The position numbers were made by a program, and so were the translations under genes. Source: Sabellastarte sp. h YS-2021 (taxonomy: Eukaryota > Annelida > Polychaeta > Sabellida > Sabellidae). Taken from it: DNA of 64,000 nucleotides. The stretch is from contig OZ024929.1 of assembly GCA_964017235.1 (NCBI GenBank), forward strand, positions 112,205,793 through 112,269,792, read 5' to 3'. This document shows, piece after piece, positions 44,944-55,707 of this stretch. The notes below the pieces were generated by a model that saw only the letters and a list, made by a program, of their open reading frames with translations, had not been told where the DNA came from and searched no databases. Within the stretch, counting starts at the first letter, position 1. Each line of letters starts with the position of its first letter.

Positions 44944-46706
44944 TCAATTCCAATAATCGTGCCCAGTTTTTCTTGCTTCTTTGAACTCAAAACTTTCAGG
45001 TCTCCTGTAAAATTAAAAATATATCAAATATTTCATACTTGGTAAAACGTGCATTAATATCAAATTGAAATCTAAATCCGGTAATGATATAAATGAAAAA
45101 TTCGATTTTACGTAAATGCTTAAAACCAGTTATACCACAACAAATCAACCTTCTGAACACAAAATGTGTGCTTCAGTGTTGTATATGTGGATATGGGTAT
45201 ATTAAAGGTGAACTAACAATGTAATTTTAAATTGGAGCTATTATATATTTTACATTGATTATGAATTAGTATGTACATTTGTTTTTGATATATGACTGGA
45301 AATAAATATAGAAATGGAGAAAATATCCATAACTAAAGGCGTCTAGCTTAATGAAACTATCAGTGTCAGCTTTCATCTCGTGATTGATTTTCAGAAGAAC
45401 CAGATGCTCATAGAAGTGAGGTGATATAACTCACCTCTCAAGAATATTACCAGCTATTTATCACTACTTATTTTATTAGAAGTGTACTTCCGGCATTTTA
45501 ATGTGAAGTATATATTGACATCATTTCTTTGTTTTAACATGTTTTTGTTAGTGTATTTGCCTGTTGACAAGAATATTCAAAAATGGGTGTCATTTATATA
45601 TGCTCAGCAAAGCTCATTTAGCAATGTCATTTTTGGTTACTAGACCAAGTTGTGCTTGCGAAGTTGTGTAGCATACCAACAGTAGTGAGTGCACTGAGGC
45701 GAAATGCAGTGGTTGATGATTGTTAACAAATTTATACCAAAGTGCTAAAATATAGTCAAAGTGAACTTCTACAATAAAATAAGCAACACAAGCCAACTAG
45801 AAGCCAAGGGATATGCAACATGTACAAGCCAAAGCCACAAGTTTATACAAAACAAACCACAACTAAATTATTTACATGCTAATATACAAAGTTGGCTCCC
45901 AATGAAGAGAGAAAGGTGTAACTATTCTAAACACAACCAAATAAGGGAAGAACAGGGGCCGATTTCACTAAAGGACTTAAACTAAGTCCTTTTTTGGACT
46001 TAAATCTAAGACTTTGGTCTTAGCTAGAAAAATGATTTCACAAAGGTGACTTAGCTAAGTCTAGGCTTATCATATAACCACAGTGGTTTTCTGTGTCATG
46101 TGACCTTTTGTATCTATTCAAAACATAATATTGATGCCACATATTCTTCATTTAATGTATTTTATCTAAGGATAAGTGCTGTTTTGAAATTGAAAACCTT
46201 GTTAGCACATATAAACTTCCCAAACACTACTTTAGTGAGGTGTTCTGCATAATTATAATTTATTTACAGCCATTTCAAATTTTGAAGTGGAGAAAAGTTT
46301 ATGGCGGCCATATTTAAGTCCTCTTTACAAAATTTAAGCCCACTACCTCCCAGACTTAAAAGTTAAGTCCACTGACTTAGCAATTTCATGGACTTAGCTG
46401 CTTTGTGAAATCCGCTAAGTCTAAGACCACAGACTTAGCAGTTTTTTGACAAAATTTAAGACCAAAGTCTTAGATTTAAGCCTAAATCTGGACTTAAGTC
46501 CCTTTGTGAAATCGGCCCCAGAGGACTACTTTCTGTGTTTACTAATTCTAAAGATTCACTATAATTACTATTCCTAAAATGGGACAAGTAGTCTGTTAAT
46601 TTAGTAACCTAAGAATTATGTTAGTTTTTCTTAACATTACACTGGTGTTATGCTTATGAGCATTGTGGCATCTGTATGAAGACTCTTACCTCCTGTCTTT
46701 GTCCAT
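44944..46706 (-). CDS. Possible two-exon short coding unit
   Basis: Minus strand. A start codon in good context (taaccATGG, 46,704-46,706) is followed after 17 bases by a strong donor, caggag|gtaagag (exon end at 46,690). A good acceptor, attttacag|gagacc, starts a second segment at 45,004. Splicing keeps the frame and gives a 25-residue basic peptide (MDKDRRRPESFEF then KEARKTGHDYWN) with a TGA at 44,944-44,946. I do not recognise it. It may instead be an alternative 5' exon, a non-coding RNA, or part of a longer gene with an exon I missed in the 1.7-kb intron, which also holds the element at 45,955. Evidence is splice signals only. Confidence 0.22.
45955..46519 (-). mobile_element. 565-bp terminal-inverted-repeat element (MITE-like)
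   Basis: Ends are a perfect 14-bp inverted pair, ggggccgatttcac and gtgaaatcggcccc. Inversion continues imperfectly inward for about 60 bp, including cttaaatctaagactttgg on both arms. Both arms are packed with gacttag/cttaagtc motifs, so a long foldback could form. There is no ORF, so it is non-autonomous. No clear target duplication is visible, so the superfamily is undetermined. Related degraded copies are at 37,385 and 42,800. Confidence 0.85.
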
Positions 46707-49700
46707 GGTTAAAGCTGAATGATAATCTGACTAGAGATATACGCCGGTTGTTCTCTCTTCGGCTAAGAAGCAAGCAATGATGGTGAACACTTCCTTTCAT
46801 ATCCTAGTGAAAGCATGTGCATGATATCTCACCAACGACATCTCACAAATGAAACAACACTTTCAATGTTTATCCTGATTATCGCCCAACTGATAATCGT
46901 TAACATTACTGTAAAATCATCACATCTACAAATAGGACTGATCCATTTGTGCTCATCCATACACAGTTCTAGTTACATATGATACTGTGGTGGTAATTAG
47001 ACTGCAAAGAGTGAAATTACAATATATGTAATGAGGTACAAATAATATCAATGTTATTTATTCACTACTGATACAAAATTTAGCAGTAGATATATAATTT
47101 GATACATAATAGGGGTCTTTTTGTATACCTTTTTGAAAGATAATCATCTAAGCATTAATTAGAAGTTGTGTAGTCTGTAACTGTATAGAAATAAATTAAT
47201 GATGTTGTTCTAATGTTGGCAACACGCCAATAAGCTAGGTAGAGAAAGGGGCCCTTTGAATTGGATGGTACATAAAAAACATATAATATATTTTATGCCA
47301 CGCATTCATCCAACATTAGTTGAAGGATCCAAAAATAAAAAGGTAGAAATACGGAAGGATTATGTGTGTTAAAAATGTATAACACCCCTCTCTGTTGACA
47401 AAAATAGAGCTAAAATGTATGAATTTAAATAAAAACATTTAACTAAAAAGGTCAGAGCAACTATCTGCGTTTTGATTCAGCTTTCAGCAGAGCCAATTAA
47501 ATCCCAACATTGTCCAAACCTTTGGTATAGAATGATCAGTAATGTCATATGTAGCCGACTTATAAAGTATAAATCAAATCTGAAATTTTCTGCCCGGCAG
47601 TAGACAATCTATACTTGTCATATTGAAGGGGGGGGGGGGGGGAATTGGTTTATGTAGACTGAAAGGGTGTTGGAAAGCCCTTAGCAGTTTTTATGGCAGC
47701 AACAGCTTGGTACTTTGCACAGAAGCACATAGAGCACTTAAACCTCATTTAAAATATAGACACCAGTATTTTACCTTATAGGATCCATTTGGAAAATATT
47801 CAGATTTTATAAAGGTAGTAATTGCTTGTGTCTACTATCTGTGGTTTGAAGCGCACGTACAAAACAAATGAAATAAGTTCACTGTAAGATTGTTAGCTTT
47901 CTCTTTTTTGTAAGCAAAATCAGCTGAATTGTCTATGTAACCTTTTAGCGGTTAGTTTTAGTAAGATCCCTCTCATAACACTATGTCAATCACACTGACT
48001 GGAATATCCCAGTGTTTTATGGTAGTGAATAGCTACCAAGTTGAACTCCTTAAGCTAAAGGATCTACAGCATTTAATCATGGCACTGTTCAGTAATAGAT
48101 TACATATTATGTATCAAAGGTCAACAGTTAAGGTCATAATAGGAACCCCTGACCCGAGCGAGAGGGACTTTAATGCCAAGCTTGTAATAACGCACATCAG
48201 TTTTTTGTTTTGCTGTCTGTTTTGAAATGTTTACAATCGAAGCATGATAATAGTGGGGGAAATATATAAATGAGAATCTAATTTCCTCTAGCTTGATGGT
48301 TAATTATTTCCCTTTCAAATATTTAAAAATAGGAAGTTACTTCTTTGTAGAAAATATGATCGCTGTTTTACTCTGGTTGTTGTTATTTTAACCATTTGTT
48401 CTTTTTTTTCTCTATAAAGCATAGAAATATGATGACAGGGATCCCTCGATTAACATGAGTCCTATGGTGGCAAAAAGTCATCAATTATGGTCTAATCAAT
48501 ATGGGGATGATTCAAAAAATCTAGTTCTTCTATGATTAAGCAATAAAAGTTTAAAATGGGTGATAGAGAGACGATAAACACAATTGTGTATAATTCAGTG
48601 ACAAGTAATAATGGTTAATAAAAAATTATTAAAAATACACAACACAATACATCTCCTCTTGTTATATAATATTCAAGTCTGCCATTCTATGTACCTCATC
48701 AGTTGGATTTGAATCTTGGCAATGGTCAAAAGAATTTAGTTTAAGATAAGGTTATTGTTATAGCTGTCATGTTGACCCAAATGTTCGACGCTGACTAGTT
48801 TAGTTGGCTATTATATTCACAACTATTTTAGCTTATTATATATGTAAACAAACAGTACCTGAGAGAACACAAACCCTCGCCTGGGGATCTGGAAGCAGAT
48901 AGAACCAGACAGGTAGAAACAGACCATATCTTGCCCAACTATCACCCTGGTTATTGAAGTTTGAAATCTGTATGACTGAGAAAGAAAAACTGGCCTACCG
49001 GTGAAAATGGATTCTTTAAAATGTGACAATTGCTGAACGTTTTATTTCAGCTACACAGTTCAATTGTACAGCATTTTACATGTTTTGATAAAAACAGGGA
49101 CTAGTCAAGGATTTTTACTTAAATGGACAGACAATGAAATGTGTTCAGTAGTTGTATTGGTTCAATACCCACGACACATTTTGTGACTGTTTTATTAAGA
49201 GCAAAATGGATTGAAAGCTTGTTTCAATAAAAGGCTGACTGAAAGGTTTCCAATTTAATCAAAATAACTGAGTTGTCATCTCTTTACCATTGATTGATTT
49301 ACAGGGGAAAAAACAATTTCACCAGATTGAACAGATAGTTAAACTGACCTAAAAATCATTTTATCACCAGGTATCTCCACAATCTTAAGTATACCTGATA
49401 CACTTAAAATGCTTAGACTGTAGTAAAATGTGTCATTGAGTTAAATGCTTTCTATAAAACAATATACTGTCAGTATTTGGATTATTACTTTTATATACTG
49501 TTATGCTCTTGTTTGATTCTGAGCTAAAATATATAAATTTGTTCTTTGCAAAATAAGTGAGAAGAATAGATTAACTAAAATTCACATATACACGAAACCG
49601 CCCTCAATTGACAAAAATGTTTAACCCTTTTTGACCAGAGGTTTTGGCTCAGACTTAAGTCCACATTTTAAACCTTCTGCAGAAATATAAACTTCAGTTG

Positions 49701-50440
49701 GTTGTTTGGACTGTATTGCTTTGAATCAAAGCATTGGTGTGTTGTATTTAGCTAACACTAAAGTCTCAACTGAGTTTGGTCTTAATATATTTTGTGAACT
49801 CCATATTAAGTTCAACCAGCTGTAACAGAAGTCTTGAATTTCTTTATTAAACCAGCCCAAAGTATGTATGTTTGTACACGGTAGCCTGGGGTTAACATAT
49901 CAAGAAACAAAGAAGTGTCAGGTCTTAAGACATATCTTAACCGAGTTTTGTCTCAAATTTGTTGTTTTCAGCTGGGGTTTTTTTCTTAAATTGCAATGGT
50001 GAGACTTGAAACCAAAAGTAGATAGTTGAGATTTTTATATAACTACTGTAACAAAAGGAGAAGCTTAAATCATAAACTACAACCATATAATGCAGTTTGA
50101 AATCTTAAGTTATTTCCGAGGCCTCCAAAGAGTCTAAAATTCTTCAGATATGCTGTACATAACTGCATCTTAGGTACACAGCTAATATAACTAACTGCAC
50201 TAAACTTAGTCCAAAACCAGAAATATTGTCATATCAGCAGTTTCTAAGTGTTGGGAGTAAATTCTATAACAGGGGAGACATCAGACTATTCCAGTGATTA
50301 TATGCCACTGATTAAAGGGTAGAGACATCAAGTATATCACGAATAATTGCCTTGAGGCCATACAGGGTCAATGGAGGGGCACTTGGTATAATGTCTCAGT
50401 TTATTAGTCACAGTTTTACCAAATAGCAAATTCCTATTCC
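46707..50440. other. Non-coding stretch
   Basis: No supported gene. It contains a 15-nt poly-G run (47,628-47,642). Short frames at 47,983-48,225 and 48,823-49,029 lack recognisable domains. Confidence 0.55.
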
Positions 50441-50450
50441 AGCTAACATG

Positions 50451-50681
50451 ATTGAGATTTTTTTTTCTTTTACGATACTTTCAACAATGAGGGTCATGTT
50501 GCAATGGGTAGTTTATGGGTGGAGGAACATGTGCATACTAGTTGGTCAAGATTCTGGACTGTAAACCAAAGGCATCGGCAAGCCACTACCAACTTTCCAA
50601 CATGAAGTGCTCGGGTCGAACTGGTGACCTCAGAGGTTGAAGGCAAGAGCAGTCTAACTGCTAAACCACCGAGCCCCCCCT
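50451..50681 (-). mobile_element. SINE-2 copy
   Basis: Minus-strand tRNA-derived SINE flanked by agctaacatg (50,441-50,450 and 50,682-50,691). The head reads gctcggtggtttagcagtta on its own strand, with a B-box-like agttcgaccc. The body aligns with SINE-1 (ggaaag-tggtag, tttacagt, aactaccc, gttgaaag), but the head is different. The tail is poly(A)-like. Confidence 0.85.
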
Positions 50682-50691
50682 AGCTAACATG

Positions 50692-51971
50692 TTCAACTCG
50701 TCAAAGTGTGTGGTCTTTGATCAAAAAGGAACAAAAACATTGTGCAAAAAAAAAGGAAATTAGTTTGTGGTATGATAAGAACAAGCCTCTACTGGACAAA
50801 AATCAATATCACAAATGTAGTTCAAGGTCAAAATAAAAGCTTTCAACAGGTAAGGTTAATATCAGCACAGTCACTCAGTAGATTCCACATTATGGCATAA
50901 ATTGGGGTCAAACTCACAACTACAGGGATTGGACCATAATGATTAAATGCCATACATGTTTATCATATGACCACTGCGAACCCACAACTACAGTCCAAGC
51001 CATAGTATTGTAATTTGCATGACCAATCAACATAGGCAGTTTCTGTCATTAATAATCCTCTGGCTCAGAGTTCCTGATGATTTGATTGTCCTGTCATCAA
51101 GAACCCTTCATTAAATGATATTTCCGCTCTCTTCAACTGTTCCATCTCTCCTCTCCAGCTTCTTATGGTGTGTCATTATCCCCAATATCAAACCACAGAC
51201 AGGGTGTTCACACTTTCTCCATGTTTTGGTTTGGAGCAACAACTAAACTGGTTGGTCTACCTTTGCTTGTGGTTAGACCACATTTGATCTGCTTCGTATT
51301 TTGGTAGGACACATTCGGTGGTATCCTTATTTGGGTTGGATGCCTTCAGACAGCCAAAATGACTAAAATAGCCATCACAACCTCTCATGAACTGTATTAA
51401 AATATATGTGCTGGGGGAAGGATATATATATACAGGGGGGCTTGTTCTTCAACATGTACTACCAAACCAATGAGGTCTCTGTTAATACTTGCAGATGCTG
51501 TAACCTAGGCATAAGCATGTAAAGGTAAACCACAGTATTGGATGTAATACTGCATAGCAACATTATATGCCAAGTTTAATTGGATAATGTTAATATGAGG
51601 TAATATCAAGGAACAAAAAGTGTCACTTAAAAGATTGTTCAAGTTTAAATAACATATCTGGGTGATGTGCATATGGTAATGTCACACATAAAGTTCAAAT
51701 AGAAGTAAAGAGTATTACTCTCAAGGAAGAGAAAGTGTCATTGTAAAGGTGGCTCAGGTTGAAGCAGCAGCGATGTAGGTATTCAACATAGTAATGCAGG
51801 GTCACACAGCAAGGTCAAGCTCAAGATATGTCAATGAATTTTAAGGTAAAGTATTAATATATTAAGGTTATATATTTCAATTTAATAAGATATTCACATT
51901 AATACACATGTATATATTATGTTACTACGGAGGTGAAGTCAAGTATGTATTTTGCCATAGTTAATGACAAA
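50692..51971. other. Non-coding stretch
   Basis: No gene. At about 50,880-50,990 ggggtcaaactcacaac could be another eroded tRNA-like B box on minus. The rest is unremarkable. Confidence 0.5.
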
Positions 51972-51979
51972 AGGCTAAT

Positions 51980-52130
51980 TCTAATTCTAATTGGACTTTT
52001 ATAGCGCTTAATCTCTGTCATAAAGACAGACTCTAAGGCACATCACACAAAAAAAATTGTTCAATATTCATAAACCAGAGACATTGCAGGGGTCAGCACC
52101 GCGGAGAAAGCAGGAGGAGATTGGAAAATT
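51980..52130 (-). mobile_element. LINE family A tail, 151 bp
   Basis: Consists only of the family A 3' UTR (attctaattctaatt, then tatagcgcttaatctc, then ctctaaggcaca, and a caccgcggagaa block). It is flanked by the target duplication aggctaat (51,972-51,979 and 52,131-52,138), so the insertion is complete at this length: a very short 5'-truncated LINE or a tail-sharing non-autonomous element. Confidence 0.85.
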
Positions 52131-52138
52131 AGGCTAAT

Positions 52139-52365
52139 AGATTTAGATTTATTTTTTGCTTTATGTCGCATTCAACAGCCAGGATAATCTTTTGATGGGT
52201 AGTTTGGAGGAACTAGTGCATGCTAGTTGGTCAAGATTCTGTAAACTGTAAACCACTGGACATCCCCAAGTAACTACCAACTGTTCAACATGAAGCGCCT
52301 AGGCCCAGATTCGAACAGGTGACCTCGGAGATTGAAGGTGAGCACTCTACATCACCAAGCCCCTC
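52139..52365 (-). mobile_element. SINE-2 copy
   Basis: Second copy of the family at 50,451, same strand. Body blocks gctttatgtcgcattcaaca, gatgggtagtt, ctgtaaactgtaaacc and a head ending accaagcccc. No target duplication identified. It begins directly after the target duplication of the LINE tail. Confidence 0.8.
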
Positions 52366-52629
52366 ACAACCATCTCATAACCCTCTCTATACCTTAATAC
52401 ATCACTTATAAAGTTGATCAGGTAGAAACAGGTAATTATAACCATAAGGGCATTTGAGATACAGTGAAGTGATTAAAAGGTGAAACAGTTTGTATGATAG
52501 GCCATGGAAAAGTGCAAAGTTAGAACATGTTAAGTGGTTTCAAGATTGTTTAGTTTCTGTTGAAATGTAAAAGGCTATAATAATAAGAAATTAGTCTTGA
52601 GTGTATAGGCTATAAAAGATACCCATAGC

Positions 52630-53280
52630 TCACACATGTTGGTTGATGCCTAGTGGTGCTAGTGAGTGCAGTTTAAAGATCCAGGACAGCTCATGTCTTC
52701 TCAATCCTGTCTCATTGGGTCCAAACTTAGGTGTGCACCATTCTAGCACAGAAAACTCCATGTGGGAGACTCTGTGATAGTCTGAGGTGAAATGTCTAGA
52801 AACTGGTGTGCTTCTACTGGGTTTAGGTTTAAGGACTGAATTTCTGTGTTCATATATCCTTTTTCTAAACTCTCTGCACATTTCCCCTACATAGACCATA
52901 TTGCATTTTGAACATGTTATTAAATAAATAATGTTATTTATTTCACATGTAATTCTCTTTGGGAGATTAATGCATCGGCAAGTAGTATTGGTGAAGGTGC
53001 ATGTGGCTTCAGATAGTTTCTTAATTACTGGGCAATAGGTGCATTTGCCCAATCTCATACAATTTTTGGGTTTGTGACTAGTGTCTTGACTAGTTTCTTC
53101 AGGGTAATTAATTTCAGCATTAGTGATTAAATCTCTAAGGTTGGGTAATCGTCGATATCCTAGGATTGGTGGCTTAGGAAATAGGTTACTAAAATCTGTG
53201 CTATTAGAAATAATATTCCAATTGCATAGGATTAGTTTGCCACTATTTATCAGCAATACATAAAGTATCCTGAAGTACAC
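52630..53280 (-). pseudogene. Penelope-like element, C-terminal GIY-YIG part
   Basis: 216-codon open frame matching the end of a Penelope-like retroelement protein. Residues about 41-55 (GYRRLPNLRDLIT) and a Cys-rich linker (CMRLGKCTYC at 74-83; CRC near 102) precede a GIY-YIG endonuclease domain: IIYLITCSKCNMVYVGE (Tyr 119, Tyr 130, Gly 132), then RKRIYEHR, HFTSDYHRVSH, and the C-terminal Glu region RRHELSWIFKLHSLAPLGIN (Glu about 197). The nuclease domain would nick target DNA for reverse transcription. The reverse transcriptase is missing, so this is a 5'-truncated copy. The first 20 or so residues may be flanking sequence. The frame is intact, so the copy is younger than the one at 15,200. 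Confidence 0.85.
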
Positions 53281-54044
53281 GAGGTCATATACCCATTTAT
53301 ATTACCAAATAATTGGTAATCTTACACTTACCACCCTAAACTGCTAATAAACCGGCAAAACCGGCCAAAAACCGGCAAATAACCGATTTTCTGCCGGTTC
53401 GGTGGTTTAACACAAAAAGTATTTTAGGGCCCTTATTCCATTAAATGGGACATTGCCTCTGATGAGACCTATACTGATTATGGTCGAAATATAATTATAC
53501 CACTAATATAATTTGTATCAGGCCACTCACTGACTATCACTTGATTATTAACTTTATATTTATTGAAATGTAAAAGGCTGTTTGAATGTACAGCTCATAT
53601 TCCTACAGTCAAAAATACCTTAATGATGACACAGACGAAGCTTTGTTCCAACTTGGAATACCCATGTGTGAACGCTGCTTTAGTTTTGATCATCCTTTCT
53701 CCAGGCTCCTACCAGGCGTATACGGGTGAATTATTGATTTCTTGGCAATGCAAAAACATGTGCTCTAATTATTGTCAGACTGGAGGCAATGGCAGTGTTA
53801 TGACAGAATATCTATTACCTTGAGGTGGCATTGTAATTGGACAACAAAGTTTTCAGCAAGGAGTTCAGAGGGTTTACAGTCAGATCTGGGTTTATAAGTC
53901 CATTTTATACAGCAAAAAGGTCCTAAGATATGCTATCAATATTTCCTAGCTGTAGTTTTAAGCTGTATTCGAACTAACCACGTTAGAGATGACCTGGAAA
54001 TTACTTAAACTGACAGAAGTCCATGGTGTGGTATGTCTCAGCTT
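53281..54044. other. Non-coding stretch
   Basis: Contains a small cluster of ccggcaaa/ccggccaaa repeats at about 53,350-53,400. No gene seen. Confidence 0.5.
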
Positions 54045-54060
54045 TCATCAAAGTTAAGAG

Positions 54061-54297
54061 GGGGCCACGGTGGCAGAGTGGTAACACTCTCGCCTCCCAC
54101 CTCTGAGGTCGGGGGCTCGATCCCCGTGACGGCCTTAAGTGGGAAAGCTGGTAGTTGCTTGCCGTTGGTCGGCAGTTTACAGTACACAACCCTAGCGAAC
54201 TCTATGTACTGGTTTCCTCTGCCCTTCCAACTACCCGTCGTGATATGACCTGTACAGTGTTGAAAGCGACGTAAAACCCCAAATAAATAAACAAAAA
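54061..54297 (+). mobile_element. SINE-1, full-length
   Basis: The clearest copy: perfect 16-bp target duplication tcatcaaagttaagag (54,045-54,060 and 54,298-54,313). The tRNA-like head has A box tggcagagtgg and a B-box-like gctcgatcccc, followed by the shared body and the tail gtaaaaccccaaataaata. A perfect duplication implies a recent insertion. Confidence 0.96.
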
Positions 54298-55465
54298 TCA
54301 TCAAAGTTAAGAGCATAATCCCATCAGCTGTGGAGCTCTGTCCCATTTTAAGCGTGAGTTCTCGCTGAGGCTCCTGCTTCTTGATATCACTTTTGTTGTC
54401 TCTGCACTTTCATGGATTCTACACTACTCTAGTACACTACCTGCATTTTGTGATTGCTGTGCAGCTCGCCCATATTGATAAAACAAATTTTGGACTTGTT
54501 TATAACATTTTTACCACTCAGGATACTCTGGTGCATGCTTGTGAAGGTTTTTAAACATGGTTAAAAATGAAGAGTTGACCTGATCACCCAGAGTGGGCAT
54601 CCCTACCTTCATGAGTGTAAATGTAGGTTGTATTGTTTTCACCAGTTGGCCCCTGACCCCACATCCAAGATGGATGGGAAGCAAACTCAGGACAGTGCAG
54701 ATAGGGTACAGCAGTGGTCATGTGACCTGTAATAGCCTTACTTTTTACTCCTGCTAAAGTAAATGATTAAGGCTTGATTCAGTCATCGTTGTGCTTGTGC
54801 ATAAAGAATCAAGATATATATGTATAAAGAATCGAATTGTATGAAATATCCAGTAGCCATAAAATAAGAAAGTTAAGATGTATGAGAAAGAAAATACCAA
54901 TATTCCAAATTTATGTTGTGAACAGACAATTTTAAAAAACAACAACAAGAAAATTATCTCTTAAATGAACCAAGATTTGCATACCAAGCTTTTTTCTCTT
55001 AATGTTAATGCCCTTAACAGTCACCTTTCTGGTATTTTTCATGACGTCATAAATTAAATCAACAGGAGCTAAATATGTAGTGAGCAACCTGTATCTTTCT
55101 TTGAAAAGGAAGTTGCATTTATATTAACTGCACAAAATCGGTATGTGTAACCTTGCCCAGAGCAACCTGGCGTCGTTAAAAACAAAGTTGACAAGTTTCT
55201 TATTTCCGGGCGCCTTCAGACAGGCTATTGTTATTAATAATGGAATCATTGACACATTTGGATGAATGGGTAGAGAGCTCTGCAAAGTGATTATTTTACC
55301 ACTCATTTACACCATGTTTAGGGCCAACTAATCGTAATTTACAACACTAAAACCCGTCAGTTTTGTAAAATACCACACACCTCATCATTTGCAATTGATT
55401 GGGAATTTACAGTATACACAAGCAAGGTTACTATACACTGCAATGAGATATATAAGGGAAAAAAG

Positions 55466-55694
55466 GGGGCCACGGTGGCAGAGTGGTAACACTCTCGCCT
55501 CCCACCTCTGCGGCCGGGGTTCGATCCCCGTCATGGCCGTAAGTGGGAAAGCTGGTAGTTGCTTGCCGTTGGTCGGCAGTTTACAGTACAGAACCCTAGC
55601 GAACTATATGTACTGGTTTCCTCTGCCCTTCCAACTACCCGTCGTGATATGACCTGTACAGTGTTGAAAGCGACGTAAAACCCCAAATAAACAA
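55466..55694 (+). mobile_element. SINE-1, full-length
   Basis: B box ggttcgatccc is exact. Target duplication ataagggaaaaaa (55,452-55,464 and 55,695-55,707). Very similar to the copy at 54,061. Confidence 0.95.
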
Positions 55695-55707
55695 ATAAGG
55701 GAAAAAA

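Noticed and set aside
53350-53400. ccggcaaa repeat cluster as a regulatory site
   Set aside because: Short, irregular and without a known binding factor; left as a note only.
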